Shown here: positions 10,927 through 18,841 of the stretch, piece by piece
How the letters are laid out: every line of letters begins with the position of its first letter
How positions within the stretch are numbered: the first letter of the stretch is position 1
Source of the DNA: Sulfuriferula multivorans
GTDB taxonomy: Bacteria > Pseudomonadota > Gammaproteobacteria > Burkholderiales > Sulfuriferulaceae
Assembly: GCF_003851125.1 (NCBI RefSeq)
Contig: NZ_BGOW01000003.1
Location: forward strand, 186,001 to 250,000
Reading direction: 5' to 3'
Length of the DNA: 64,000 nucleotides
The notes under the pieces: model-generated
Databases searched by the model: none
Seen by the model: the letters and a program-made list of their open reading frames with translations, nothing else
Told to the model about the DNA's origin: nothing
Position numbers and translations under genes: made by a program

Positions 10927-12375
10927 GTGGAAATTCTTTGGCTATTGGGAGTTCCTCTGTGCGGCGGGATATTGCTGGCCCTGTTCGGCCACAAGCACTG
11001 GGCGCATGAACTCAATACGCTGATGAGTCTGGCCACCTTCATTGCCGCTGTCGTTCTCACCGTCCGCATCGTCAACGGCGGGCCAATGACGGCGTTCAGC
11101 GAACAGTTCTTCATCGACTCGTTCAACGTTTTCCTGGTTGCACTGACTGCCTTCGTGGGATTCACCACTGCGCTGTTTTCGCGCGCATACATGCGCATCG
11201 AACAGCACCACGGCAAGCTGTCGGCGAACATGCTGCGCCTCTACCACAGCATGTACCAGCTGTTCACCTTTACCATGCTGCTGGCGCTGACCACCAACAA
11301 CATGGGCATCCTGTGGGTGGCGATGGAAGCGGCCACCCTCACCACCGTGCTGCTGGTCAGCCTGTACCGCACCCCGGCCAGCCTGGAAGCGGCGTGGAAA
11401 TACTTCATCCTGTGCGGCGTGGGTATCGCGCAGGCGCTGTTCGGCACCATCCTGCTGTATTTCGCGGCGGAAAAACTACTCGGCGCCGGCGGCAACGCGC
11501 TGCTGTGGACCCACCTCAACGAGGTGAAAGGCCATCTGGAACCTACCGTGCTGTCGCTGGCATTTGTCTTTCTGCTGGTGGGCTACGGCACCAAAGTCGG
11601 GCTGGCGCCGCTGCACAACTGGCTGCCGGATGCCCATGCCGAAGGTCCGACGCCGGTGTCCGCAGTGCTTTCCGGTTTGCTGCTCAACGTCGCGCTGTAC
11701 GCGGTGGTGCGCAGCAAGGTGCTGGTGGATGGGGCGCTCGGATCGCACCTGGCCGGCAACCTGATGATGGGGTTCGGCCTGTTCAGCGTGGTGGTTGCGG
11801 CGTTTTTCCTGTCGCGGCAAAAAGACGTCAAGCGCATGTTCGCCTATTCCTCGATCGAGCACATGGGCCTGATGACCTTCGCGTTCGGCATGGGTGGCGC
11901 GGTCGCCACTTTCGCCGCGTTGCTGCACATGACGGTGCACTCGCTCACCAAGTCCGCCATCTTCTTTACAGTGGGGCATGCGGCACAGAAAATGGGTTCG
12001 CAGCTGATCGAAAACATCCGCGGCCTGATCGATACCAATCCCACCATCGGCTGGGGCTTGATGCTGGGCAGCCTGGCCATCCTCGGCATGCCGCCGTTCG
12101 GCGTATTCGCCAGTGAATTCCTGATTATTACCACTGCCATGCATGAGCATCCCTGGGCCACGCCGTTCCTGCTGGTCGCGCTGGGGGTCGCCTTCGCGGC
12201 CATTTTCACCCGGGTGCAGGAAATGGTGTTCGGTGAAACGACGGGCCAGCGTTTGCCGCATCCGCCCGCGCTGATTCCGGTATTTGTGCATCTTGCCCTG
12301 GTGTTGCTGCTCGGGCTGTATATCCCGCCGTATCTTGCCGACTGGTACCGCCAGGCAGCGCGGTTGATTGGTTGA
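10927..12375 (+). CDS. hyfF: Hydrogenase-4 subunit F-like antiporter-type membrane subunit
   Basis: A second Mrp/NuoN-type ion-translocating subunit, 482 residues, with a GTG start one base after the hyfE stop. Family signatures are the Glu in LWVAMEAATLTTVLLVSLY and the motif GYGTKVGLAPLHNWLPDAHA followed by GPTPVSAVLSG. Together with HyfB it gives the complex two candidate ion channels. About fourteen hydrophobic segments are apparent. Confidence 0.9.
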   Translation: MEILWLLGVPLCGGILLALFGHKHWAHELNTLMSLATFIAAVVLTVRIVNGGPMTAFSEQFFIDSFNVFLVALTAFVGFTTALFSRAYMRIEQHHGKLSANMLRLYHSMYQLFTFTMLLALTTNNMGILWVAMEAATLTTVLLVSLYRTPASLEAAWKYFILCGVGIAQALFGTILLYFAAEKLLGAGGNALLWTHLNEVKGHLEPTVLSLAFVFLLVGYGTKVGLAPLHNWLPDAHAEGPTPVSAVLSGLLLNVALYAVVRSKVLVDGALGSHLAGNLMMGFGLFSVVVAAFFLSRQKDVKRMFAYSSIEHMGLMTFAFGMGGAVATFAALLHMTVHSLTKSAIFFTVGHAAQKMGSQLIENIRGLIDTNPTIGWGLMLGSLAILGMPPFGVFASEFLIITTAMHEHPWATPFLLVALGVAFAAIFTRVQEMVFGETTGQRLPHPPALIPVFVHLALVLLLGLYIPPYLADWYRQAARLIG

Positions 12376-12384
12376 AGGAGCCAC

Positions 12385-13926
12385 ATGCGTATCGAAGATT
12401 TTGACCTTGCATTGTCTCCGCTTCCCGGTGCGGCACCGGTGTGGCACGGCGATGTGGATGCCGCAGCATGGCGTCAGGTCTGCCAGCAGGTGCATGACAA
12501 GGGCGGGCGTCTGGTCGCGCTGTGGGGAAGCGATCGACGCGAACTGCGGCGTGGCTTTGTCGTGCACGCGGCGTTGGTCATCCGTTCCGGGCTGGTGTGG
12601 CTGACGCTGTCCGCCGACCATGAAGCGTATCCTGGCATTGACGATATTTTCCCGGTGGCGAGCCGCATGCAGCGCGCGCTCGGCGACTTGCTCGGCATTT
12701 ATCCGCACAACCCGCAGGATGCGCGTCCGTGGCTGCGGCACAGCGCCTGGCCAGCAGACCAGTATCCGTTGCGCAAGGATTTCGACGGCAGCACCGTGCA
12801 CCCTGCCACAGCGCAGGATTACCCGTTTGTCACTGTGGAAGGCGACGGCGTGCACGAGATTGCAGTCGGGCCGGTGCACGCCGGGACGATTGAGCCCGGC
12901 CATTTCCGCTTTTCGGTGATAGGCGAAAAAATCCTGCGCCTGGAACCGCGCCTGGGCTACACCCACAAGGGCGTAGAAAAGCTGTTTGAGGCGATGACGC
13001 TGGAGAGCGGGGCGCGGCTCGCGGGGCGGATCAGTGGCGATTCCACCGTCGCCTACGCATGGGCCTACGCGATGGCGGCGGAAAGCGCGGTGGATAGGAC
13101 GCCGCCCGAGCGGGCGCTGTGGCTGCGTGCCCTGCTGCTGGAACGCGAGCGGCTGGCCAACCACCTGGGAGACCTGGGCGCACTGGGCAACGATGCCGGT
13201 CTGGCCTTTGGCCTGGCACAGTTCTCCTGTCTCAAGGAAGACCTGCTGCGCAGCAACGCGGCGCTGTTCGGACACCGCTACCTGATGGACAGCATTGTTC
13301 CCGGTGGCGTGATAAGCGATCTGGATGAAAGCGGTGGCGCTCGACTGATGGCCGAGCTCGACGTGCTCGATCAGGCCGTCAGCCGTTTGCACAACATCTA
13401 CGACGACCACGCGGGGCTGCAGGATCGCTTTATCGGGGCCGGCCGGGTTGCCCCGGAACTGGCCGTCGGCCTAGGGCTGTGCGGACTGGCGGGGCGTGCG
13501 AGCGCACAGGCCTGGGATCTGCGTGCGCAGTTTCCGGCGGTGCCTTATGACAGGCTGGATGTGCAGATGGCGACACACCGCAACGGCGATGTCGCGGCGC
13601 GGGTGACGGTTCGCTTTGACGAGGTGAACGAGGCAATACGCCTTTGCCGTCTGATTCTGAAGGGGTTGCCGAGCGGCGCGATTTTCACGGCGCTGCCAAA
13701 AGCCCCCGACAACGCGATTGGCGTGGGCTGGGTGGAAGGCTGGCGCGGCGAGGTCTTTGTCGCGCTCGAAACAGGAGCAGACAATCGCATCCGCCGCCTG
13801 CATCCGCATGACCCGTCGTGGCAGAACTGGCCGCTGATCGAGCACGCGGTGATGGGCAATATCGTTCCGGATTTTCCGCTCATCAATAAATCGTTCAACT
13901 TGAGTTATAGCGGGCACGATTTATGA
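12385..13926 (+). CDS. hyfG: NiFe-hydrogenase/complex-I large-subunit-like protein (HyfG-like, fused NuoC-D) without NiFe cysteines
   Basis: A 513-residue fusion of a NuoC-like N-terminal domain (about 1-130) and a NuoD/HyfG-like large-subunit domain (HEIAVGPVHAGTIEPGHFRF, about 157-176). In true hydrogenases two CxxC motifs bind the NiFe site. Here the first is RISGDS (Ser217, Ser220 in place of both Cys) and the second is DPSWQNW (Ser478, Asn481), so no NiFe centre can be coordinated in the known way. The remaining large-subunit core looks intact. This matches energy-converting-hydrogenase-related (Ehr) complexes rather than a hydrogenase. What it reacts with is unknown. Confidence 0.9.
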   Translation: MRIEDFDLALSPLPGAAPVWHGDVDAAAWRQVCQQVHDKGGRLVALWGSDRRELRRGFVVHAALVIRSGLVWLTLSADHEAYPGIDDIFPVASRMQRALGDLLGIYPHNPQDARPWLRHSAWPADQYPLRKDFDGSTVHPATAQDYPFVTVEGDGVHEIAVGPVHAGTIEPGHFRFSVIGEKILRLEPRLGYTHKGVEKLFEAMTLESGARLAGRISGDSTVAYAWAYAMAAESAVDRTPPERALWLRALLLERERLANHLGDLGALGNDAGLAFGLAQFSCLKEDLLRSNAALFGHRYLMDSIVPGGVISDLDESGGARLMAELDVLDQAVSRLHNIYDDHAGLQDRFIGAGRVAPELAVGLGLCGLAGRASAQAWDLRAQFPAVPYDRLDVQMATHRNGDVAARVTVRFDEVNEAIRLCRLILKGLPSGAIFTALPKAPDNAIGVGWVEGWRGEVFVALETGADNRIRRLHPHDPSWQNWPLIEHAVMGNIVPDFPLINKSFNLSYSGHDL

Positions 13927-13932
13927 GGAATC

Positions 13933-14457
13933 ATGCACAAGATCATTAGACAGATATTACGGTCGGGCATAAAAACCGAGACGCCGCCGGAGAGTAACGA
14001 CGCATTGCGCTGCACTGCCCAGCGCTTGCAGGATGAAATCCTCAGGCGCTTTGGCGGCGCGCTGGCGATTCGTCACGTGGATGCCGGTTCGTGCAACGGT
14101 TGCGAACTCGAAATCCACGCTCTCAGCAACCCGTATTACAACCTGGAAGGGCTCGGCATTCATTTTGTCGCCAGCCCGCGGCATGCAGACATGCTGCTCG
14201 TTACCGGCCCGGTTTCGCGGCATATGGAAACGGCCCTGCAGCGCACCTATGCAGCCATGCCGGAGCCGAAACTGGTGGTGGCAATCGGTGATTGCGGCTG
14301 TACCGGGGGGGTATTCGGAGAAAGTTATGCGAGTTGCGGGCGCGTGTCCAACGTGATCCCGGTGGATATTGCCGTCCCAGGTTGTCCGCCCAGCCCTTCT
14401 GCGCTCATGCAAGGCATCCTGACGGGGATCAGCAACGCGCAGGGGCTAGCCAAGTAG
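13933..14457 (+). CDS. hyfI: Complex-I/hydrogenase-4 small-subunit-like [4Fe-4S] protein (NuoB/HyfI-like)
   Basis: A 174-residue NuoB-family protein carrying the proximal [4Fe-4S] cluster ligands: Cys54 and Cys57 in SCNGCE, Cys121/123 in GDCGCTGG and Cys151 in PGCPPSP. The cluster therefore seems retained even though its partner has lost the NiFe site. It is the last gene of the run. No hyfA- or hyfH-type ferredoxin subunits are present in the cluster. Confidence 0.92.
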   Translation: MHKIIRQILRSGIKTETPPESNDALRCTAQRLQDEILRRFGGALAIRHVDAGSCNGCELEIHALSNPYYNLEGLGIHFVASPRHADMLLVTGPVSRHMETALQRTYAAMPEPKLVVAIGDCGCTGGVFGESYASCGRVSNVIPVDIAVPGCPPSPSALMQGILTGISNAQGLAK

Positions 14458-14522
14458 ACTGACAAGGAATACAGCCAACCAGACTATCTGCGTGTCGATT
14501 CGCAGACCGTAACCGGGGCTGA

Positions 14523-15083
14523 TCAGAATTCGTTCTGCAGCTTTTTGTAACCCTTCACCAGGTTGATGTTGGTCTGCGCCACATCTTCGGAAAAGTCTTC
14601 TTCGCGGAACCCGACCTGTTCGATTTTGCTGAGATCAGAATCGGCATGGATGTTGGTGGTGGAGGGGATGTGGAAACCGTCGGGCAGTTCGCAGCCTTCC
14701 ACTACTGAATTGTGGCGCACTACGCAGCGCTTGCCCACTACACAGTTGAACAACACCGAGTTGAAGCCGATGAAGACGTTGTCGCCGACCACGCATGGGC
14801 CATGCACGATGGAACGGTGGGCGATGGAGGTGTGTTCGCCGATCTGCACCCGCGCGCCGGATTTGGAGTGGATCACGACGCCGTCCTGGATGTTGGAATT
14901 GGCGCCGATGGAGATCGGTTCCATATTGCCGCTGTCATCCACCTCGTCGGCACGAATGACTACATAGGGGCCGATAAATACATTTTCGCCGATGTGCACC
15001 TTGCCGCAAATAATCGCGGTGGGGTCGACAAACGCGGATTCGTGAATGACGGGAAGATCACCGCTGGGATTTTTGCGGATCAT
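14523..15083 (-). CDS. Gamma-class carbonic anhydrase (Cam-type left-handed beta-helix protein)
   Basis: A 186-residue hexapeptide-repeat protein that would interconvert CO2 and bicarbonate. The zinc ligands of archaeal Cam correspond to His72 (VVIHSK), His89 (SIAHRS) and His94 (IVHGP); Arg44, Gln66 and Asp67 also match. Unlike many bacterial homologues it has an acidic-loop insertion (about residues 46-55) and the Cam-like C-terminal helix (about 150-186, ending in NLVKGYKKLQNEF), which argues for real carbonic anhydrase activity. Its ATG overlaps the SulP stop by four bases (ATGA). Confidence 0.9.
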   Translation of the reverse strand: MIRKNPSGDLPVIHESAFVDPTAIICGKVHIGENVFIGPYVVIRADEVDDSGNMEPISIGANSNIQDGVVIHSKSGARVQIGEHTSIAHRSIVHGPCVVGDNVFIGFNSVLFNCVVGKRCVVRHNSVVEGCELPDGFHIPSTTNIHADSDLSKIEQVGFREEDFSEDVAQTNINLVKGYKKLQNEF

Positions 15084-16864
15084 GTGCGTGGCTCTCCATT
15101 GGGTAGCGCAATATTACATTGCGTGAAAATGCGTGCAGTACAGGCGCGACAGATTTCCGGGTCGAGCTTGGAATAGATCGCGTCGATCGGGCGCGATTTG
15201 GTGGGGAAAATATGGTCTTCGCCGATGTCGTTCAAATAATGACCTTTTACCAGTAGATCGCGCACTCCATTTTGCATCCGGTAGAAATACAGTCCGCCCC
15301 CAATTTTGTTGCGGCGCTTGGCTTCTTGCGCCAGCATTTCTGCGCCGGCCACGTCTACGAAATTCATGCCGCCGGCAGCAATCAATGCGTGTTTCTGCTG
15401 TGGGTTAATCTCGTCAATCCGTTGCAAGGCCTGCTGCACGTGGTTAACCGCGCCAAAGAAAATCGAGCCTTGCAGGCGGATCATTTTGAGTTGCGGGCAT
15501 TCTGGGCGGCTATCCGCAGCGACAAAATGGTAGCTGTCCGGTTCCGGATCTGGCATCACATCCACCAGCGCCGGACGTGAGGTGCGGTACAGATAGAGCA
15601 TCAGCGACAACATGATGCCGAAGAAAATGCCTTTTTCCAGATCAATCAGCGTACCGATGATCGTCACCGCCAGCACCGCCGTTTCCTGTTTGCTGGTATG
15701 GAAAATGGAATGGATATGGTGGAAGTCAATCAGCGCCCATGCCACCAGGAACAGAATACCGGCCATCGCCGCCGTCGGCAGGTAGGCGGCGAGTGATGCC
15801 ACCAGCATCAGGATCAGGATCAGGAACAGTGCAGAATACACCGCAGCCAACGGGGTTCTTGCGCCTGCAGCATAGTTCACGCCGCTGCGATTGAACGAGC
15901 CACTGGAAGCATAGCTGGAAAAGAAACTGCCGAAAATGTTGGATAAGCCCTGGCCGATGAATTCCTGATTTCCGTCAATGCGTTGCTCGGATTTCACCGC
16001 GATGGCGCGCGAGATCGATACCGCTTCAGTCAGCGCCAGCATGGTCACAATCAGCGCCGGGAAAATCACCTGGCTGATGGCTGTGGGCGAAAAATCCGGC
16101 AGAGTGAACGGTGGCAGGTGGGCAGCCAGCGCGCCGACAGTTTTGATGTGGGTGGCTTCGGCACCGCCTGCCAGGTTGTTGATGATGATAGCGGCCACGC
16201 TACCCACCACCATGGCAATAATCATGTACAGCTTGGGCATCAGTTTGCGCGCCACGATGCCGGTGAGCAGGGTGATGACACCCACAGCGGTGACGTAAGG
16301 ATTGATTTTGTCCAGTTGCAGAAACACCTGATGCAGAATCTCGTGGAAAGGCAAGCCCCGGGCCATGTTGAGCCCAAGGAAGTGCTTGATCTGGCTGGCT
16401 GCGATCAGCACCGCTGCACCCGCGGTAAAGCCGATCACCACGGTGTGCGAAATGAAGTTGACCAATGCGCCCATGCGCGCCAGGCCCATGATGAGCTGGA
16501 AGATTCCGGTGAGGAAGGTAAGGGTAAGTACCAGGCTGATGAACTGTGCCGATCCGGGTTCGGCCAAAGGACTGATCGAGGCAAACACGGCTATCGAAAT
16601 GGCAGTGGTCGGACCCGACACCAGGTGCCAGCTGGACCCGAACAGCGCGGCAATTACCGCAGGGACCATTGCCGCATACAAACCATACTCTGGTGGTAGG
16701 CCGGCAATGGTGGCAAACGCCACGCCTTGCGGCAGCACGATCATTGCCCCGGTCAGGCCCGCTGTCAGGTCTGTCTTGGTAGTATTGCGGTTGACTATCG
16801 GCCACCAGCGCAGAAATGGGAAAACTTTATACAGCCACAGATTGCAGGCGAGCAGGTCTTTCAA
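15080..16864 (-). CDS. SulP-family anion transporter with STAS domain (putative bicarbonate or sulfate transporter)
   Basis: An inner-membrane SLC26/SulP transporter of about 594 residues. It has a core of about fourteen membrane segments beginning DLTAGLTGAMIVLPQGVAFA, and a cytoplasmic STAS domain near the C-terminus (MIRLQGSIFFGAVNHV to NFVDVAGAEMLA). A Cys-rich tail follows (CRACTARIFTQC). The start is uncertain: no ATG fits, and TTG at 16864 behind GAGGTG is preferred over a TTG at 16951. Translational coupling to a carbonic anhydrase favours bicarbonate as substrate; sulfate remains possible. Confidence 0.85.
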   Translation of the reverse strand: MKDLLACNLWLYKVFPFLRWWPIVNRNTTKTDLTAGLTGAMIVLPQGVAFATIAGLPPEYGLYAAMVPAVIAALFGSSWHLVSGPTTAISIAVFASISPLAEPGSAQFISLVLTLTFLTGIFQLIMGLARMGALVNFISHTVVIGFTAGAAVLIAASQIKHFLGLNMARGLPFHEILHQVFLQLDKINPYVTAVGVITLLTGIVARKLMPKLYMIIAMVVGSVAAIIINNLAGGAEATHIKTVGALAAHLPPFTLPDFSPTAISQVIFPALIVTMLALTEAVSISRAIAVKSEQRIDGNQEFIGQGLSNIFGSFFSSYASSGSFNRSGVNYAAGARTPLAAVYSALFLILILMLVASLAAYLPTAAMAGILFLVAWALIDFHHIHSIFHTSKQETAVLAVTIIGTLIDLEKGIFFGIMLSLMLYLYRTSRPALVDVMPDPEPDSYHFVAADSRPECPQLKMIRLQGSIFFGAVNHVQQALQRIDEINPQQKHALIAAGGMNFVDVAGAEMLAQEAKRRNKIGGGLYFYRMQNGVRDLLVKGHYLNDIGEDHIFPTKSRPIDAIYSKLDPEICRACTARIFTQCNIALPNGEPRT

Positions 16865-17028
16865 GGTGCACCTCAGAGTCGTAAGTCGCTTTAAAAAGAG
16901 CGAGGCAGGGATAAACAGCGGAATTATCTGATATTTAACCCCTTGCGGCAAACTGCGTGTCTCGCTTGGCGTGGTCGACGCCAGCCGTTTCCGCTAAACT
17001 GCAGGGCAATGTCGAACCCGTAAAACCC

Positions 17029-18282
17029 ATGTCTTATCCCCATCTCCCTCTTGAACAAGCCATTACCGCACTACGTGCGGTGTTGCCTCTGGATGCGCCA
17101 GCTGACGCGGTATTGAGCCGTTATTTTCGCGAAAACCCGATGCTGGGCAACAAGGATCGCGCCTTTATCGCGGAACTGGTGTTTGGCGTGCTGCGCCGCA
17201 AGCGCTCGCTGGAGACTGCGACTGGCAAAGGCACGCCCCGGCAGTTGGCGCTGGCCTGGCTGGTGCGCGTGCAGGGCATGAACATGCGCCAGCTGGAGCC
17301 GCATCTGCGCGGTCCGGAGCTGGACATGGTGCCGCAGATCAAGGCGCTGGACCTGGCGACGCAACCGCTGGCGGTGCAATGGGATATGCCGGATTGGCTG
17401 GCGGAGCGCTTGTTGGCAGTCTATGGCGAAGCGGCGGCGACGCGCCTGGCCCAGGCGCTGTTGCGACCGGCACCGCTGGATTTGCGCGTCAACACGCTGC
17501 TTGCAAAGCGCGACGAAATGATTGACGTGCTCAACGCGGCCGGCATCACTGCAACCGCCACGCCATACTCCCCGATCGGCATCCGGCTGGCCGACAAGCC
17601 GGTACTGGCCAAATACAAACCGTTTCTGGAAGGAAAATTCGAGATCCAGGATGAAGGCAGCCAGCTGCTGGGCTATCTGGTTGCTCCGCGCCGTGGCGAG
17701 ATGGTGGTGGATTTTTGTGCCGGGGCGGGGGGAAAAACGCTGCTGCTGGGCGCGCTGATGCATTCCTCGGGGAGATTGTATGCGTTCGACGTGTCGGAAA
17801 AGCGCCTGGCCAAGCTCAAACCGCGGCTCAAGCGTTCCGGTTTGTCCAACCTCACGCCGCAACTGATTACCAGTGAAAACGACACCCGCATCAAGCGCCT
17901 GGCCGGCAAGATTGACCGCGTGCTGGTGGATGCACCGTGCAGCGGCATGGGTACGCTGCGCCGCAACCCCGATCTGAAATGGCGTCAGTCGCCGGATAGC
18001 GTAGCCGAGCTGTCTGCCAAGCAGGCAGCAATTTTGGCTGCTGCTTCGCGCCTGGTGAAATCGGGCGGGCGGCTGGTGTATGCCACCTGCAGTTTGCTGC
18101 CGGAAGAAAACGAACAGGTGGTCGAAGCGTTTATTGCGGCCAATCCGCGGTTTGTGCTGAAAAATGCAGCGGAAATTCTGCAGCAGCAACACATAGCGCT
18201 CGACACCGGCGACTATTTGCGGCTTAACCCGGCAGAGCACGGCACCGATGGCTTTTTTGCAGCGGTACTGGAAGCGAGCTGA
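17029..18282 (+). CDS. RsmB/NOP2-family RNA (cytosine-C5) methyltransferase
   Basis: A 417-residue S-adenosylmethionine-dependent rRNA methyltransferase, most like RsmB (m5C967 of 16S rRNA) but with a short N-terminal domain. Motif I is VDFCAGAGGKTL, motif IV DAPCSGMGTLRRNPD (catalytic-release Cys), and motif VI ATCSLLPEENEQ (nucleophile Cys). The ATG at 17029 (MSYPHLPLEQ) is chosen over the in-frame 16957. It diverges from the SulP gene and its stop is followed at once by the PLD-like gene. Confidence 0.85.
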   Translation: MSYPHLPLEQAITALRAVLPLDAPADAVLSRYFRENPMLGNKDRAFIAELVFGVLRRKRSLETATGKGTPRQLALAWLVRVQGMNMRQLEPHLRGPELDMVPQIKALDLATQPLAVQWDMPDWLAERLLAVYGEAAATRLAQALLRPAPLDLRVNTLLAKRDEMIDVLNAAGITATATPYSPIGIRLADKPVLAKYKPFLEGKFEIQDEGSQLLGYLVAPRRGEMVVDFCAGAGGKTLLLGALMHSSGRLYAFDVSEKRLAKLKPRLKRSGLSNLTPQLITSENDTRIKRLAGKIDRVLVDAPCSGMGTLRRNPDLKWRQSPDSVAELSAKQAAILAAASRLVKSGGRLVYATCSLLPEENEQVVEAFIAANPRFVLKNAAEILQQQHIALDTGDYLRLNPAEHGTDGFFAAVLEAS

Positions 18283-18283
18283 C

Positions 18284-18841
18284 ATGTGTAAAGCCATCGT
18301 CTGGCTAGCGCTATGGTCATGCAGCCATGCCAGTTGGGCGTTTCAGGATAATCGCACGCCGCCTGTGCTGCCTGCAGTGGGCACGGTGCAGGTAGCGTTT
18401 ACGCCGGGCGACGACGCGTCGGCGCTGGTGATTGCCGCGATACGTGATGCGCGTCGGCAGATTCGGATCCAGGCGTTCAGTTTTACCCATCGCGCCATTG
18501 CCGATGCGCTGATTGCGGCGCATCGGCGCGGTGTGGACGTGGCGCTGATCGCCGATAGCGAGCAAACCGATAGAATTTCCACCAGTGTGGTGAGGCATAT
18601 GGCTGCGGCCGGTGTGCCGGTTTATCTGGATGCCGGGCATGCCAGTGCCCACAACAAGATCATGATTATCGACGCGAATAGCGCGCCGGTGGTCATTACC
18701 GGCAGTTATAATTTTACCCATGCGGCGCAGTACCGCAACGCAGAAAACCTGCTCATATTGCGCGGAAACCCGGCGCTGGCACAGGCTTATGCCGTTAATT
18801 GGCGTTACCACCGCGAACACGCAACAGCGTTAAATCCATGA
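18284..18841 (+). CDS. Secreted phospholipase D-like nuclease (single HKD motif)
   Basis: A 185-residue protein with an N-terminal signal peptide (about 1-20, ending near ASWAFQ) and a single PLD-superfamily HKD motif, HNKIMIID, followed by GSYNFTHAA. One-motif members of this size, like the Nuc endonuclease, dimerise to form an active site and cleave DNA. Periplasmic location follows from the signal peptide. It begins one base after the methyltransferase stop, and its stop overlaps the start of the channel gene (ATGA). Confidence 0.85.
   Translation: MCKAIVWLALWSCSHASWAFQDNRTPPVLPAVGTVQVAFTPGDDASALVIAAIRDARRQIRIQAFSFTHRAIADALIAAHRRGVDVALIADSEQTDRISTSVVRHMAAAGVPVYLDAGHASAHNKIMIIDANSAPVVITGSYNFTHAAQYRNAENLLILRGNPALAQAYAVNWRYHREHATALNP

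Noticed and set aside
11476-13410. A 644-codon frame antisense to hyfF and hyfG
   Set aside because: Spans two real genes on the other strand, with low-complexity Gln/His/Arg composition typical of antisense frames.
12385-14457. Reading hyfG-hyfI as a functional hydrogen-evolving hydrogenase
   Set aside because: All four NiFe-binding cysteines are missing in the large subunit, and no maturation genes occur in the window.
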